In this document: positions 24,004 through 32,378 of the stretch, piece after piece
Position numbering within the stretch: position 1 is the stretch's first letter
Layout: each line of letters opens with the position of its first letter
Source: Streptomyces alfalfae
Lineage (GTDB): Bacteria; Actinomycetota; Actinomycetes; Streptomycetales; Streptomycetaceae
Direction of reading: 5' to 3'
DNA: 64,000 bases
Assembly: GCF_004127445.1 (NCBI RefSeq)
Contig: NZ_QEXM01000046.1
Coordinates: forward strand, 62,001-126,000
The notes under the pieces: model-generated
The model's database searches: none
What the model was told of the DNA's origin: nothing
What the model saw: the letters and a program-made list of their open reading frames with translations, nothing else
Made by a program: the position numbers and the translations under genes

Positions 24004-24687
24004 GTGCCCGGTTCCCGACCGCCCCCCGCCCAGGAGCGCCCGCTGTCCCCGTACCGTCCCCCTCGACTCCCCGGTGACGACGCGCCCGACGTCACCCCTG
24101 TCGTCACGCCGGTGCAGCTCAACTCCGCCGAGCCGGACGTCGCGGAAGCCGCCCTCCTGACCTGCGGCGGCAGCCGCCGCTGGGCCCGGCGTGTCGCCGC
24201 GCACCGCCCCTACCCCGACCTGGAGGCCCTGCTCGCCGCCTCCGACGAAGCGCTGTACGACCTGTCGCACGCCGACCTCACCGAGGCCCTGACCCGCGAA
24301 CCCCTCGATCCCGGCGTCCTCCGGCAGGGCGCGCCGCACGGCACGTACAGCGCGGCGGACACCGCCCTGCGCGCCGCCCACGCGGCGTACGAGAGCCGTT
24401 TCGGACACGCGTTCGTGATCTGCCTCGACGACGTCGCCCCAGGTGAGGCCCTCGATCATCTGCTGTCCGCCATCCGGTCACGCCTCGGCAACGATCCGGA
24501 CGAGGAGCGCGCCGTGGCCGCCGAGCAGCTGCGCCGCCTCACCCGCGGCAGACTCGCCCGTCTCGTACTCGGCACGGACCCCGCGACCAGCGACGACGCC
24601 GGGAAGACGGGCTCCGGGGGCCCGGGACACGCCGCACACGGAGGTCGCCCGCAATCGCGTCCCGATAGCCCGTACGTGCCTGTTTGA
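24004..24687 (+). CDS. OHCU decarboxylase-like protein, catalytic motif altered
   Basis: The 227-residue protein resembles 2-oxo-4-hydroxy-4-carboxy-5-ureidoimidazoline decarboxylase of uric acid breakdown: LTCGGSRRWARRVAAHRPYPDLEALLAASDEALYDL, split by its hallmark CGSRRWA, then YESRFGHAFVICL and a terminal RLTRGRLARLV helix. The catalytic HPRIG motif, expected after EALT, reads REPLDPG, and the acidic residue segment reads YSAADTA rather than the usual EQ-containing one. So the fold is kept but activity is doubtful. The Pro-rich 40-residue N-terminus is unlike the family. It lies 147 bp before sdhC. Confidence 0.6.
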   Translation: MPGSRPPPAQERPLSPYRPPRLPGDDAPDVTPVVTPVQLNSAEPDVAEAALLTCGGSRRWARRVAAHRPYPDLEALLAASDEALYDLSHADLTEALTREPLDPGVLRQGAPHGTYSAADTALRAAHAAYESRFGHAFVICLDDVAPGEALDHLLSAIRSRLGNDPDEERAVAAEQLRRLTRGRLARLVLGTDPATSDDAGKTGSGGPGHAAHGGRPQSRPDSPYVPV

Positions 24688-24734
24688 TTGCCTGTTTGAT
24701 CACACCTGCGGACCCGGGGCAAGGCCACCGACAA

Positions 24735-24754
24735 CTCGTCGATACGATGACGAG
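24735..24754 (+). promoter_or_regulatory. Possible sdhC promoter with overlapping inverted repeat
   Basis: CTCGTC-GATACGAT-GACGAG forms a 6-bp inverted repeat around TACGAT (24743-24748), a good Streptomyces -10 sequence. A transcript from here would have a leader of about 80 nt before the sdhC GTG. No convincing -35 was found. Confidence 0.35.
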
Positions 24755-24834
24755 CGGCCGGTGGACCGTACCCGGCCGGGCTCGTCCGACAAGAAGCCGG
24801 CCGGCCCCAATCCCCGCTCCCGGAGGGTTCTTCC

Positions 24835-25215
24835 GTGCCGGCTGGAACGCTGTACCGCGGCCGGGAAGGAATGTGGTCCTGGGTGGCTCATCGAGTCACC
24901 GGCGTCCTCATCTTCTTCTTCCTGTTCGTGCATGTGCTCGACACCGCTCTCGTCCGCGTCTCCCCGGAGGCGTACGACGATGTCGTCAGCACCTACAAGA
25001 CGCCCCTCGTCGCACTCCTTGAGTACGGCCTGGTCGCCGCCATCCTCTTCCACGCCCTCAACGGCCTGCGCGTCATCGCCGTCGACTTCTGGTCGAAGGG
25101 TCCCCGCTACCAGAAGCAGATGCTCTGGACCGTCGTCGGCATCTGGGTCGTCCTGATGGTCGGGGCGCTCTACCCCGTCCTGGGCCACGCCGTCCGCGAA
25201 GTCTTCGGGAGCTGA
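24835..25215 (+). CDS. sdhC: Succinate dehydrogenase cytochrome b subunit
   Basis: The 126-residue membrane subunit has GTG 24835 preceded by GGAGGG. It shows the family signature MWSWVAHRVTGVLIFFFLFVH, including the haem-ligand His, and three membrane helices. It anchors SdhAB in the cytoplasmic membrane and passes electrons from succinate oxidation to menaquinone. It is the first gene of sdhCDAB, with 7 bp to sdhD. Confidence 0.93.
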   Translation: MPAGTLYRGREGMWSWVAHRVTGVLIFFFLFVHVLDTALVRVSPEAYDDVVSTYKTPLVALLEYGLVAAILFHALNGLRVIAVDFWSKGPRYQKQMLWTVVGIWVVLMVGALYPVLGHAVREVFGS

Positions 25216-25222
25216 GGCCGAC

Positions 25223-25717
25223 ATGTCTTCTGACACCACGCTCGACAAGTCCGGCACGTCCGGAGTCGGCCCCGTCGAGGGCGCCCGGCTCTACGACGTC
25301 GACAACCCGGCCCCGGTCATCGAGCCGCCGCGCAAGCGCACGACCAAGACCCCGCGCTCGACCCGCGGCAACTTCGAGATGGCCGCATGGCTCTTCATGC
25401 GCCTGTCCGGTGTCGTCCTGGTCGTCCTCGTCCTCGGCCACCTGCTGATCCAGCTCGTGCTCGACGGCGGCGTCTCGAAGATCGGCTTCGCGTTCGTCGC
25501 GGGCCGCTGGGCCTCGCCGTTCTGGCAGGTCTGGGACCTGCTGATGCTGTGGCTCGCGATGCTGCACGGCGCGAACGGCCTGCGCACGGTCATCAACGAC
25601 TACGCCGAGCGCCCGAACACGCGTCTGTGGCTCAAGGGCCTGCTGTACACCGCCACGGTGTTCACCATCCTTCTGGGCACGCTGGTGATCTTCACCTTCG
25701 ACCCGAACATCCGCTAA
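25223..25717 (+). CDS. sdhD: Succinate dehydrogenase hydrophobic membrane anchor
   Basis: The 164-residue protein has a soluble N-terminus of about 50 residues and three membrane helices (AAWLFMRLSGVVLVVLVLGH, VWDLLMLWLAMLHGANGLR, LYTATVFTILLGTLVIF). The Arg-Leu-Ser-Gly and His-Gly-x-Asn-Gly features are typical of anchors that hold quinone and haem. It is co-transcribed between sdhC and sdhA, with 16 bp to sdhA. Confidence 0.92.
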   Translation: MSSDTTLDKSGTSGVGPVEGARLYDVDNPAPVIEPPRKRTTKTPRSTRGNFEMAAWLFMRLSGVVLVVLVLGHLLIQLVLDGGVSKIGFAFVAGRWASPFWQVWDLLMLWLAMLHGANGLRTVINDYAERPNTRLWLKGLLYTATVFTILLGTLVIFTFDPNIR

Positions 25718-25733
25718 AGCCGAGGCGACCCCA

Positions 25734-27488
25734 GTGAAGATTCACAAGTACGACACCGTCATCGTCGGCGCGGGCGGCGCCGGCATGCGCGCCGCCATCG
25801 AGGCGACGAAGCGCAGCCGCACCGCCGTGCTCACCAAGCTGTACCCCACCCGCTCCCACACGGGCGCCGCGCAGGGCGGCATGGCCGCCGCGCTCGCCAA
25901 CGTGGAGGAGGACAACTGGGAGTGGCACACCTTCGACACGGTCAAGGGCGGTGACTACCTGGTCGACCAGGACGCCGCCGAGATCCTGGCGAAGGAGGCC
26001 ATCGACGCGGTCCTCGACCTGGAGAAGATGGGCCTGCCGTTCAACCGCACGCCGGACGGCACCATCGACCAGCGCCGCTTCGGCGGTCACACCCGCAACC
26101 ACGGCGAGGCCGCCGTGCGCCGGTCCTGCTACGCGGCCGACCGCACCGGCCACATGATCCTCCAGACGCTGTACCAGAACTGCGTCAAGGAGGGCGTGGA
26201 GTTCTTCAACGAGTTCTACGTCCTGGACCAGCTCATCGTCGAGGTCGACGGGGTCAAGAAGAGCGCCGGCGTCGTCGCGTACGAGCTGGCGACCGGTGAG
26301 ATCCACATCTTCCAGGCCAAGGCCGTGATCTACGCGTCCGGCGGCACCGGCAAGTTCTTCAAGGTGACCTCGAACGCGCACACGCTCACCGGTGACGGCC
26401 AGGCGGCCTGCTACCGGCGCGGTCTGCCGCTGGAGGACATGGAGTTCTTCCAGTTCCACCCGACCGGCATCTGGCGCATGGGCATCCTGCTGACGGAGGG
26501 CGCCCGCGGTGAGGGCGGCATCCTCCGCAACAAGGACGGCGAGCGCTTCATGGAGAAGTACGCGCCGGTCATGAAGGACCTCGCGTCCCGTGACGTCGTC
26601 TCGCGCTCCATCTACACGGAGATCCGTGAGGGCCGCGGCTGCGGTCCCGAGGGCGACCACGTCTACCTCGACCTCACGCACCTCCCGCCGGAGCAGCTCG
26701 ACGCCAAGCTCCCGGACATCACGGAGTTCGCGCGCACCTACCTCGGCATCGAGCCCTACACGGACCCGATCCCGATCCAGCCGACCGCGCACTACGCCAT
26801 GGGCGGCATCCCGACCAACGTCGAGGGTGAGGTCCTGGCGGACAACACCACCGTCGTCCCGGGCCTGTACGCGGCGGGCGAGGTCGCCTGCGTCTCGGTG
26901 CACGGCGCCAACCGCCTCGGCACCAACTCGCTCCTGGACATCAACGTCTTCGGCAAGCGCGCGGGCATCGCCGCGGCCGAATACGCCGCGTCGCACGACT
27001 TCGTCGAGCTGCCGGAGAACCCGGAGGAGCTGGTCGTCTCCCAGGTCGAGCGTCTGCGCGACGCCACGGGCGCCGAGCGGGTCGCCGAGCTCCGCAAGGA
27101 GCTGCAGGAGACCATGGACGCCAACGTCATGGTGTTCCGCACGGAGCAGACGATCAAGACGGCGGTGGAGAAGATCGCGGAGCTCCGCGAGCGCTACCTC
27201 AACGTCTCGATCCAGGACAAGGGCAAGCGGTTCAACACCGACCTCCTGGAGGCCATCGAGCTGGGCAACCTGCTCGACCTGGCCGAGGTCATGGCGCAGT
27301 CCGCGCTCGCCCGCAAGGAGTCGCGCGGCGGTCACTACCGCGAGGACTTCCCCAACCGCGACGACGTCAACTTCATGCGCCACACCATGGCGTACCGCGA
27401 GGTCGGCGACGACGGCACGGAGACGATCCGTCTCGACTACAAGCCGGTCGTCCAGACCCGCTACCAGCCGATGGAGCGTAAGTACTGA
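25734..27488 (+). CDS. sdhA: Succinate dehydrogenase flavoprotein subunit
   Basis: The 584-residue subunit oxidises succinate to fumarate with covalently bound FAD. The FAD fold is VIVGAGGAGMRAAIEA; the FAD-attachment His lies in TRSHTGAAQGGMAAALAN; the substrate region contains FHPTGI and HGANRLGTNSLLD; and Arg/His residues (RGEGGILRNKDGE) are in place. Length and motifs are normal. GTG 25734 is used. It overlaps sdhB by TGATG. Confidence 0.96.
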   Translation: MKIHKYDTVIVGAGGAGMRAAIEATKRSRTAVLTKLYPTRSHTGAAQGGMAAALANVEEDNWEWHTFDTVKGGDYLVDQDAAEILAKEAIDAVLDLEKMGLPFNRTPDGTIDQRRFGGHTRNHGEAAVRRSCYAADRTGHMILQTLYQNCVKEGVEFFNEFYVLDQLIVEVDGVKKSAGVVAYELATGEIHIFQAKAVIYASGGTGKFFKVTSNAHTLTGDGQAACYRRGLPLEDMEFFQFHPTGIWRMGILLTEGARGEGGILRNKDGERFMEKYAPVMKDLASRDVVSRSIYTEIREGRGCGPEGDHVYLDLTHLPPEQLDAKLPDITEFARTYLGIEPYTDPIPIQPTAHYAMGGIPTNVEGEVLADNTTVVPGLYAAGEVACVSVHGANRLGTNSLLDINVFGKRAGIAAAEYAASHDFVELPENPEELVVSQVERLRDATGAERVAELRKELQETMDANVMVFRTEQTIKTAVEKIAELRERYLNVSIQDKGKRFNTDLLEAIELGNLLDLAEVMAQSALARKESRGGHYREDFPNRDDVNFMRHTMAYREVGDDGTETIRLDYKPVVQTRYQPMERKY

Positions 27489-28258
27489 TGGCTACCCCGA
27501 CCCTCGAGAAGGAAGACGCCAAGCCCGAGGCGGGCTTCGCCGACTCCCCGTACATCACGGTCACCTTCCGCATCCGCCGCTTCAACCCCGAGGTCTCGGC
27601 GGACGCGGTCTGGGAAGACTTCCAGATGGAGATCGACCCCAAGGAGCGCGTCCTCGACGGCCTCCACAAGATCAAGTGGGAGCAGGACGGCACGCTCACG
27701 TTCCGCCGCTCCTGCGCGCACGGCATCTGCGGTTCGGACGCCATGCGGATCAACGGCAAGAACCGTCTGGCCTGCAAGACCCTGATCAAGGACATCAACC
27801 CGTCCAAGCCGATCACGGTCGAGCCCATCAAGGGTCTGACGGTCCTGAAGGACCTGGTCGTCGACATGGACCCGTTCTTCCAGGCCTACCGCGACGTCAT
27901 GCCGTTCCTGGTGACGACGGGCAACGAGCCGACGCGCGAGCGTCTGCAGTCCGCCGAGGACCGCGAGCGCTTCGACGACACCACGAAGTGCATCCTGTGC
28001 GCGGCGTGCACGTCGTCGTGCCCGGTCTTCTGGAACGACGGCCAGTACTTCGGCCCGGCCGCGATCGTGAACGCCCACCGCTTCATCTTCGACAGCCGTG
28101 ACGAGGCGGGCGAGCAGCGCCTGGAGATCCTGAACGACAAGGACGGCGTGTGGCGTTGCCGTACGACGTTCAACTGCACGGACGCGTGCCCGCGTGGCAT
28201 CGAGGTCACGAAGGCGATCCAGGAAGTGAAGCGCGCGCTCATCACCCGCCGCTTCTGA
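27488..28258 (+). CDS. sdhB: Succinate dehydrogenase iron-sulfur subunit
   Basis: The 256-residue electron-transfer subunit carries an N-terminal ferredoxin fold with the 2Fe-2S cysteines (SCAHGICGSDAMRINGKN...C) and a C-terminal domain with the 4Fe-4S and 3Fe-4S ligands (CILCAACTSSCPVFW and CTDACPRGIEV). It passes electrons from the flavin to the quinone site. It is followed 24 bp later by a strong terminator. Confidence 0.96.
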   Translation: MATPTLEKEDAKPEAGFADSPYITVTFRIRRFNPEVSADAVWEDFQMEIDPKERVLDGLHKIKWEQDGTLTFRRSCAHGICGSDAMRINGKNRLACKTLIKDINPSKPITVEPIKGLTVLKDLVVDMDPFFQAYRDVMPFLVTTGNEPTRERLQSAEDRERFDDTTKCILCAACTSSCPVFWNDGQYFGPAAIVNAHRFIFDSRDEAGEQRLEILNDKDGVWRCRTTFNCTDACPRGIEVTKAIQEVKRALITRRF

Positions 28259-28281
28259 TCCTGTTCCGCCCTGTACGTCCC

Positions 28282-28315
28282 CATGGGCCCCGCTCCTTCT
28301 GGAGCGGGGCCCATG
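28282..28315 (+). terminator. sdh operon terminator
   Basis: CATGGGCCCCGCTCC (28282-28296) pairs perfectly with 28301-28315 around a TTCT loop, a 15-bp stem. It is the strongest hairpin in the window and closes the sdhCDAB transcript. Confidence 0.9.
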
Positions 28316-28401
28316 TGCGTGCGCGACGCCCGCGGTTATAGCTTGGGTCCGCTCGCGTCCCCCACGGACGGCCCCTTGTCCCCACACTCCTGGAGTTCCG
28401 A

Positions 28402-29046
28402 GTGACTCGCTCCCTCCGCCTCGTGACGGCCGCTCTGACCGCGTCCGCGGCCCTGCTGTTGACCGCCTGCGGCTCGGGGGGCGGTGACAGCGACGCCTCC
28501 GACAAGATCGAGGGGGCGGACGGCGGCGGTGCCACGTCCGCTTCCCCCGCTCCCTCGAAGCCGTCCGGCCCGGACCGCCCGGAGGTGAAGCTGCCGAGCA
28601 CGTTCAAGGCCGAGTTCGTGGGGTGGAGCAGCGGGGATCCGAAGAAGCAGGCGATCCTGGACGACGGGCGCGAGGAGCTGCGGGCGAAGTACGCGGCGAT
28701 CATCGAGGCAAACCCGCAGTCGGAGGCCGTGGCGTTCTACGACTCCGGTGCGTCCCTCACCACGGCCCGAAAATGGATCAAGAGCTTCGTCGAGACCGAC
28801 GACAGCCTGGTCGGCTCGGTCAGGGTCTACAACGCCAAGGCGCACATCAGCGACAACGGCGCCGGGTTGCTCTTCTACTGCGTCGACGAGCGGAAGTCGG
28901 CCACGAAGAACCGGGAGACGAAGAAGGTCACGCGGACCCCGGACAGCCCGGACTCCGTGCTCCAGTACCGGGCCAGGCTCACCAAGTCCTCGAAGGGCGT
29001 GTGGCAGACCGTCTCCCTGGAGACCGTGGCGGGAGGCTGCAAGTGA
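28402..29046 (+). CDS. Lipoprotein of unknown function
   Basis: The 214-residue protein has a GTG start with GGAG upstream, a signal peptide and lipobox LLTACGSGG, then an acidic linker. The mature part (residues 60-214) is NTF2-like in style: helix-rich with AAIIEANPQSEAVAFYDSGA, followed by beta segments, and ends with Cys-Lys. Two later Cys residues (FYCVD and GGCK) may form a disulfide. It overlaps the next secreted protein gene by TGATG, so they work together, probably at the cell surface. Confidence 0.7.
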   Translation: MTRSLRLVTAALTASAALLLTACGSGGGDSDASDKIEGADGGGATSASPAPSKPSGPDRPEVKLPSTFKAEFVGWSSGDPKKQAILDDGREELRAKYAAIIEANPQSEAVAFYDSGASLTTARKWIKSFVETDDSLVGSVRVYNAKAHISDNGAGLLFYCVDERKSATKNRETKKVTRTPDSPDSVLQYRARLTKSSKGVWQTVSLETVAGGCK

Positions 29047-30122
29047 TGCGGATTGTCGCCACGAGCACCTTCCTCATGGCCGCGGCCCTCACCGTGGTCT
29101 GCTCCTCGACGGCCGCGTACGCCATCGGTGACAAGGGCGACCAAGCGCCGCCCGGCCCGTCCGGTCCGTCCGGAGGCGCCAAGGGCAACACCCTCATGGC
29201 CGGGGTCAGCCAGAGCAGCATCGAGGTCACGCAGGTCAGCGGCGGGAAGGGCGGGTCGTCCAACAAGCCGGTGGTGCCGGTGGACCCCAACTGGAAACCA
29301 CCGGCGTGCTGGTACGAGCCCGTGGCGACCTCCGAGCAGGTGAAGGCCGCCGTCGACCAGCTCAAGAAGACCCCCAACGAGAACTTGGTGCCGGTCACGC
29401 CCTCCCTCTACTGGGGCCAGCAGCTGATGGTCGACCACTACGAGAAGGGCAAGACCCAGTCCGACGGCGCCGAGGGCTACAAGAATTTCAACATCGGCAA
29501 GAAGGGGAAGTTCTGGCGCGGGGTCGTCAACCCCGACATGCGGGACGACCCGGAGGCGTACGACTGCGAGAAGAACCTCTTCTGGCAGGACGCCGGCACC
29601 GTACCCAAGATCGACCATGCTCCGACACCCGAGGTCCTCGCCTCGTACGCGTACAACCAGATCAAGGTCCCCGAGACCGAGGTCGAGATGAAGCCCGAGG
29701 GCAAGTCGACCGTGAACCTGCCCACCTGGGTCTGGCTGGACAAGGGCAAGTTCGAGCCGGTGAAGGTCCGTGCCGAGCTGCCCCACACGAACCTGTACGC
29801 GGAGACCACCGCCAAGCCCGTGAGTCTGCACCTGGACCCCGGCACCGCGGACGCCGAGACGTTCCCCGCCGACGGCGAGTGCGCGGTCAACGAGGACGGC
29901 AGCATCGGCGCCCCGTACACGAAGGGGTCGTCGAAGGAGGACCCGCCGTGCGGCATCACCTACCTGCGGGCCACCGGCGGCGAGCCGTACCGGCTCAAGG
30001 CGTCCATCACCTGGGAGATCACCTGGGAAGGCACCGGCGGCGCGGGCGGTGACCTGCCGAACGGCACCTTCGAGGGGACACAGGACGTCGACGTCCAGGA
30101 GATCCAGTCCATCAACCGGTGA
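29046..30122 (+). CDS. Secreted protein of unknown function
   Basis: The 358-residue protein has a Sec signal peptide (MRIVATSTFLMAAALTVVC) and a Gly/Pro-rich region, then a beta-rich domain of about 270 residues with several Trp and four Cys (ACWYEP, YDCEKN, GECAVNE, PPCGITY). Strings such as KIDHAPTPEVLASYAYNQIKVPE and LPTWVWLD look like a proteinaceous carrier or enzyme accessory domain. I do not recognise the family, but coupling with the lipoprotein suggests one surface complex. A hairpin follows. Confidence 0.6.
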   Translation: MRIVATSTFLMAAALTVVCSSTAAYAIGDKGDQAPPGPSGPSGGAKGNTLMAGVSQSSIEVTQVSGGKGGSSNKPVVPVDPNWKPPACWYEPVATSEQVKAAVDQLKKTPNENLVPVTPSLYWGQQLMVDHYEKGKTQSDGAEGYKNFNIGKKGKFWRGVVNPDMRDDPEAYDCEKNLFWQDAGTVPKIDHAPTPEVLASYAYNQIKVPETEVEMKPEGKSTVNLPTWVWLDKGKFEPVKVRAELPHTNLYAETTAKPVSLHLDPGTADAETFPADGECAVNEDGSIGAPYTKGSSKEDPPCGITYLRATGGEPYRLKASITWEITWEGTGGAGGDLPNGTFEGTQDVDVQEIQSINR

Positions 30123-30126
30123 CGCC

Positions 30127-30168
30127 CGTGCCGCCGGACGGCCGAAGATCGTGCCGCCCGGCGGCACG
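30127..30168 (+). terminator. Hairpin after the secreted-protein pair
   Basis: CGTGCCGCCGG (30127-30137) pairs perfectly with CCGGCGGCACG (30158-30168) around a 20-nt loop. It ends the two-gene transcript. Confidence 0.55.
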
Positions 30169-30218
30169 GCGCTCGCGCGCCTGCGGTCGCGCGACGCCCG
30201 CCGCCCTACCCTGACGGA

Positions 30219-30665
30219 ATGTCAGACAACCAGTCCTTCGGTCTGTCCGTTGACCGGTCCGCGGAGCCGTCCACCGCGCTGCTCGGCTTCGACAACGTCC
30301 TCTTCCCCGTCGGCGACCTCGGCGAGGCCGTCGGGTTCTACGAACGGGCCGGCTTCCCCGTCGCCCTCCGGCTCGACGAGCTCGGGCTCGCGATCCTGAA
30401 GGTGGGCAAGGAGACGCCGGGCGTGCTGCTCCGCGTGGAGGACGGAATCCTGCCGCGGACGCCCGTGTGGCCCTCGCCCCGGTTCTGGCTGGAGGTGCCG
30501 GACGCCCGCGCCAAGGGGCGGGCCCTCACGGACGCGGGCGTCGTGCTGCTCGCCGAGCCGTTCTCCGTGGCCACCGGGTGGACCGTGGAGATCGCCGACC
30601 CGTGGGGCAACGTCATCGGCTTCACGGACTACCTCAAGCGGCCGGAGCTGGCCCGCACCCCCTGA
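30219..30665 (+). CDS. VOC family (glyoxalase/bleomycin resistance fold) protein
   Basis: The 148-residue protein has the paired beta-alpha-beta-beta-beta units of the vicinal-oxygen-chelate fold: FDNVLFPVGDLGEAVGFYERAGF, split by its DLGEAVGFYE core, then RFWLEVPDARA and TVEIADPWGNVIGFTDYL. Metal ligands (Glu/His) are only partly visible. Possible roles are detoxification, antibiotic binding or a small enzyme. It stands alone, 3 bp from the stop of the convergent metallophosphoesterase gene. Confidence 0.8.
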   Translation: MSDNQSFGLSVDRSAEPSTALLGFDNVLFPVGDLGEAVGFYERAGFPVALRLDELGLAILKVGKETPGVLLRVEDGILPRTPVWPSPRFWLEVPDARAKGRALTDAGVVLLAEPFSVATGWTVEIADPWGNVIGFTDYLKRPELARTP

Positions 30666-30668
30666 ATC

Positions 30669-32024
30669 TCAGGCCTGCCGTGAGGCCAGTTCGACCACCG
30701 TGATGTCCGAGGGCGCCCCGACCCGCACCGGCGGGCCCCACGCGCCCGCCCCGCGGCTGACGTAGAGCTGGGTGTCGCCGTACCGTTCCAGGCCCGCGAG
30801 CGTCGGGTTGGCCAGGTCGGCCACGAGGTTGCCCGGCCAGAGCTGGCCGCCGTGGGTGTGGCCGGACAGCTGGAGGTCCACGCCGTGCTCGACGGCGTCG
30901 TGGATCACGACCGGCTGGTGGGCCAGCAGCACCGAGGCCCGCGCGCGGTCCCGGTCGCCGAGCGCGGCGGCGAAGTCGGGGCCCGCGCCCTCGTCCTCAC
31001 CGGCCACGTCGTCGACGCCCGCGAGGTCGAAGCCGGGCAGTTCGGCACGGGCGTTGCGCAGCGGACGCAGGCCGAGTTCCCGTACGTGGTCGACCCACTG
31101 GTCGGCCCCGGAGAAGTACTCGTGGTTGCCGGTGACGAAGTACGCGCCGTGCCGCGCCCGGAGCCCGGCGAGCGGCGCCGCGGCCGGGCCGAGGTTCTCG
31201 ACGCTGCCGTCCACCAGGTCGCCGACCACGGCGACCAGGTCGGGCTGCGTGGCGTTGATCGTGTCGACGACGCGCTGCGTGAAGCCGCGGCCGAGGATCG
31301 GGCCGAGGTGGACGTCGCTGACCACGGCGATCCGGAAGCCGTGCGCGGCGCGCGGCAGTTTGGCCAGCGGAACCGTGAGCCGCTTGACCTTGGGGCCGCT
31401 GAGCACGCCGTGCGCCCCGTAGCCGACGGTCCCCACGGCGGCCGTCGCCACGGCGCCCCCGACGATCCGGGAGACGAAGAGACGGCGGGAGGGGGCGGAC
31501 GCGGCGGGGGGTGTGGGGGTGGACGCGGTGGCGCCGGTTCCGGGCGTGGGCTGCTCCGGCTCGGGCCGCCCGGAAGCCGGCTCCTCGGGGGCCGGCTCCA
31601 CCGAAGTCCCCTCCTCCGAGGCAGGCTTCGGACCGGCAGCGGCCGCGACGGCGACCGGCCTCTGCTCGGCGGCGGGCCTCTCCGCGGGCGCCGTCCCGCC
31701 CCCGCGGGATTCCACCCAGCGGCGCAGCAGCGGACGTGCCAGCTCTCCCACGAGCAGTGCGAGCAGCAGGTAGAGCGAGAGGGCCAGCCACAGGAAGCCG
31801 GGCCAGGCGAGGATGCGCTGGAGCAGGAAGGGCGCTCCCGCCCGCTCGGCCAGGAGGGCGGCGAACGTGAGCACCGGGGCGACGGCGAACAGCACCGTGC
31901 CGGCCCGCCGGGCGGGCCCGGGGCCGGCGGTGGTGTCCCGCACCAGGCGGCGCCACGCGAACCAGTGCAGGGCCGCGAAGGCGGCGAGGACGAGGAGGCC
32001 CACCAGGACCGCGATGACGACCAT
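30669..32024 (-). CDS. Membrane metallophosphoesterase (YkuE-like)
   Basis: The 451-residue protein has three N-terminal membrane helices and a Pro/Glu-rich linker. A fourth helix or signal-anchor (IVGGAVATAAVGTVGYGAHG) comes next, then a calcineurin-type phosphoesterase domain with all metal motifs: AVVSDVHLGP, VVGDLVDG, GNHEYF and SGHTHGGQLW. It probably acts outside the membrane on a phospholipid or lipid-linked phosphate. ATG 32024 follows the small SCO4848-like gene by two bases, so the two genes form an operon. Confidence 0.85.
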   Translation of the reverse strand: MVVIAVLVGLLVLAAFAALHWFAWRRLVRDTTAGPGPARRAGTVLFAVAPVLTFAALLAERAGAPFLLQRILAWPGFLWLALSLYLLLALLVGELARPLLRRWVESRGGGTAPAERPAAEQRPVAVAAAAGPKPASEEGTSVEPAPEEPASGRPEPEQPTPGTGATASTPTPPAASAPSRRLFVSRIVGGAVATAAVGTVGYGAHGVLSGPKVKRLTVPLAKLPRAAHGFRIAVVSDVHLGPILGRGFTQRVVDTINATQPDLVAVVGDLVDGSVENLGPAAAPLAGLRARHGAYFVTGNHEYFSGADQWVDHVRELGLRPLRNARAELPGFDLAGVDDVAGEDEGAGPDFAAALGDRDRARASVLLAHQPVVIHDAVEHGVDLQLSGHTHGGQLWPGNLVADLANPTLAGLERYGDTQLYVSRGAGAWGPPVRVGAPSDITVVELASRQA

Positions 32025-32026
32025 GG

Positions 32027-32269
32027 CTATGAGGTTCTCCGCAGTGCACGGACTCCACGGAACCCGATGACCCCTACCACCGTCCCCAAGACAAAGGAGA
32101 CAACGGCAAGCGTCAGGTGCACCCAGAAGTAGCCGGTCGGGTTGTCCGCGTCGTCGAAGGCGAGCCCGCTGCCGTCCTTCCACAGGTTCTTGACGAAAGT
32201 GATCCAGATGAACCAGCTCCACACCCCGAAGGCGAGCAGGAACCAGGAGACAGGGCGGCTGAGCTTCAT
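32027..32269 (-). CDS. SCO4848 family small membrane protein
   Basis: The 80-residue protein has two membrane helices (PVSWFLLAFGVWSWFIWITF and VHLTLAVVSFVLGTVVGVIG), separated by an acidic loop. It matches the small actinomycete family named after S. coelicolor SCO4848. Its function is unknown. It is divergent from the DD-carboxypeptidase gene by 109 bp and overlaps nothing; the close spacing (2 bp) to the metallophosphoesterase suggests a shared envelope role. Confidence 0.8.
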   Translation of the reverse strand: MKLSRPVSWFLLAFGVWSWFIWITFVKNLWKDGSGLAFDDADNPTGYFWVHLTLAVVSFVLGTVVGVIGFRGVRALRRTS

Positions 32270-32378
32270 ACGTTCAGTATCGCGATCCGGCCTGTCGAAC
32301 CGCTCCCGGGGTGGGGACGGCACGGCGGGACGCACCTCGGCGCCGGGTGCCACGGCCGCCACCTGTACGTTCACGTCC

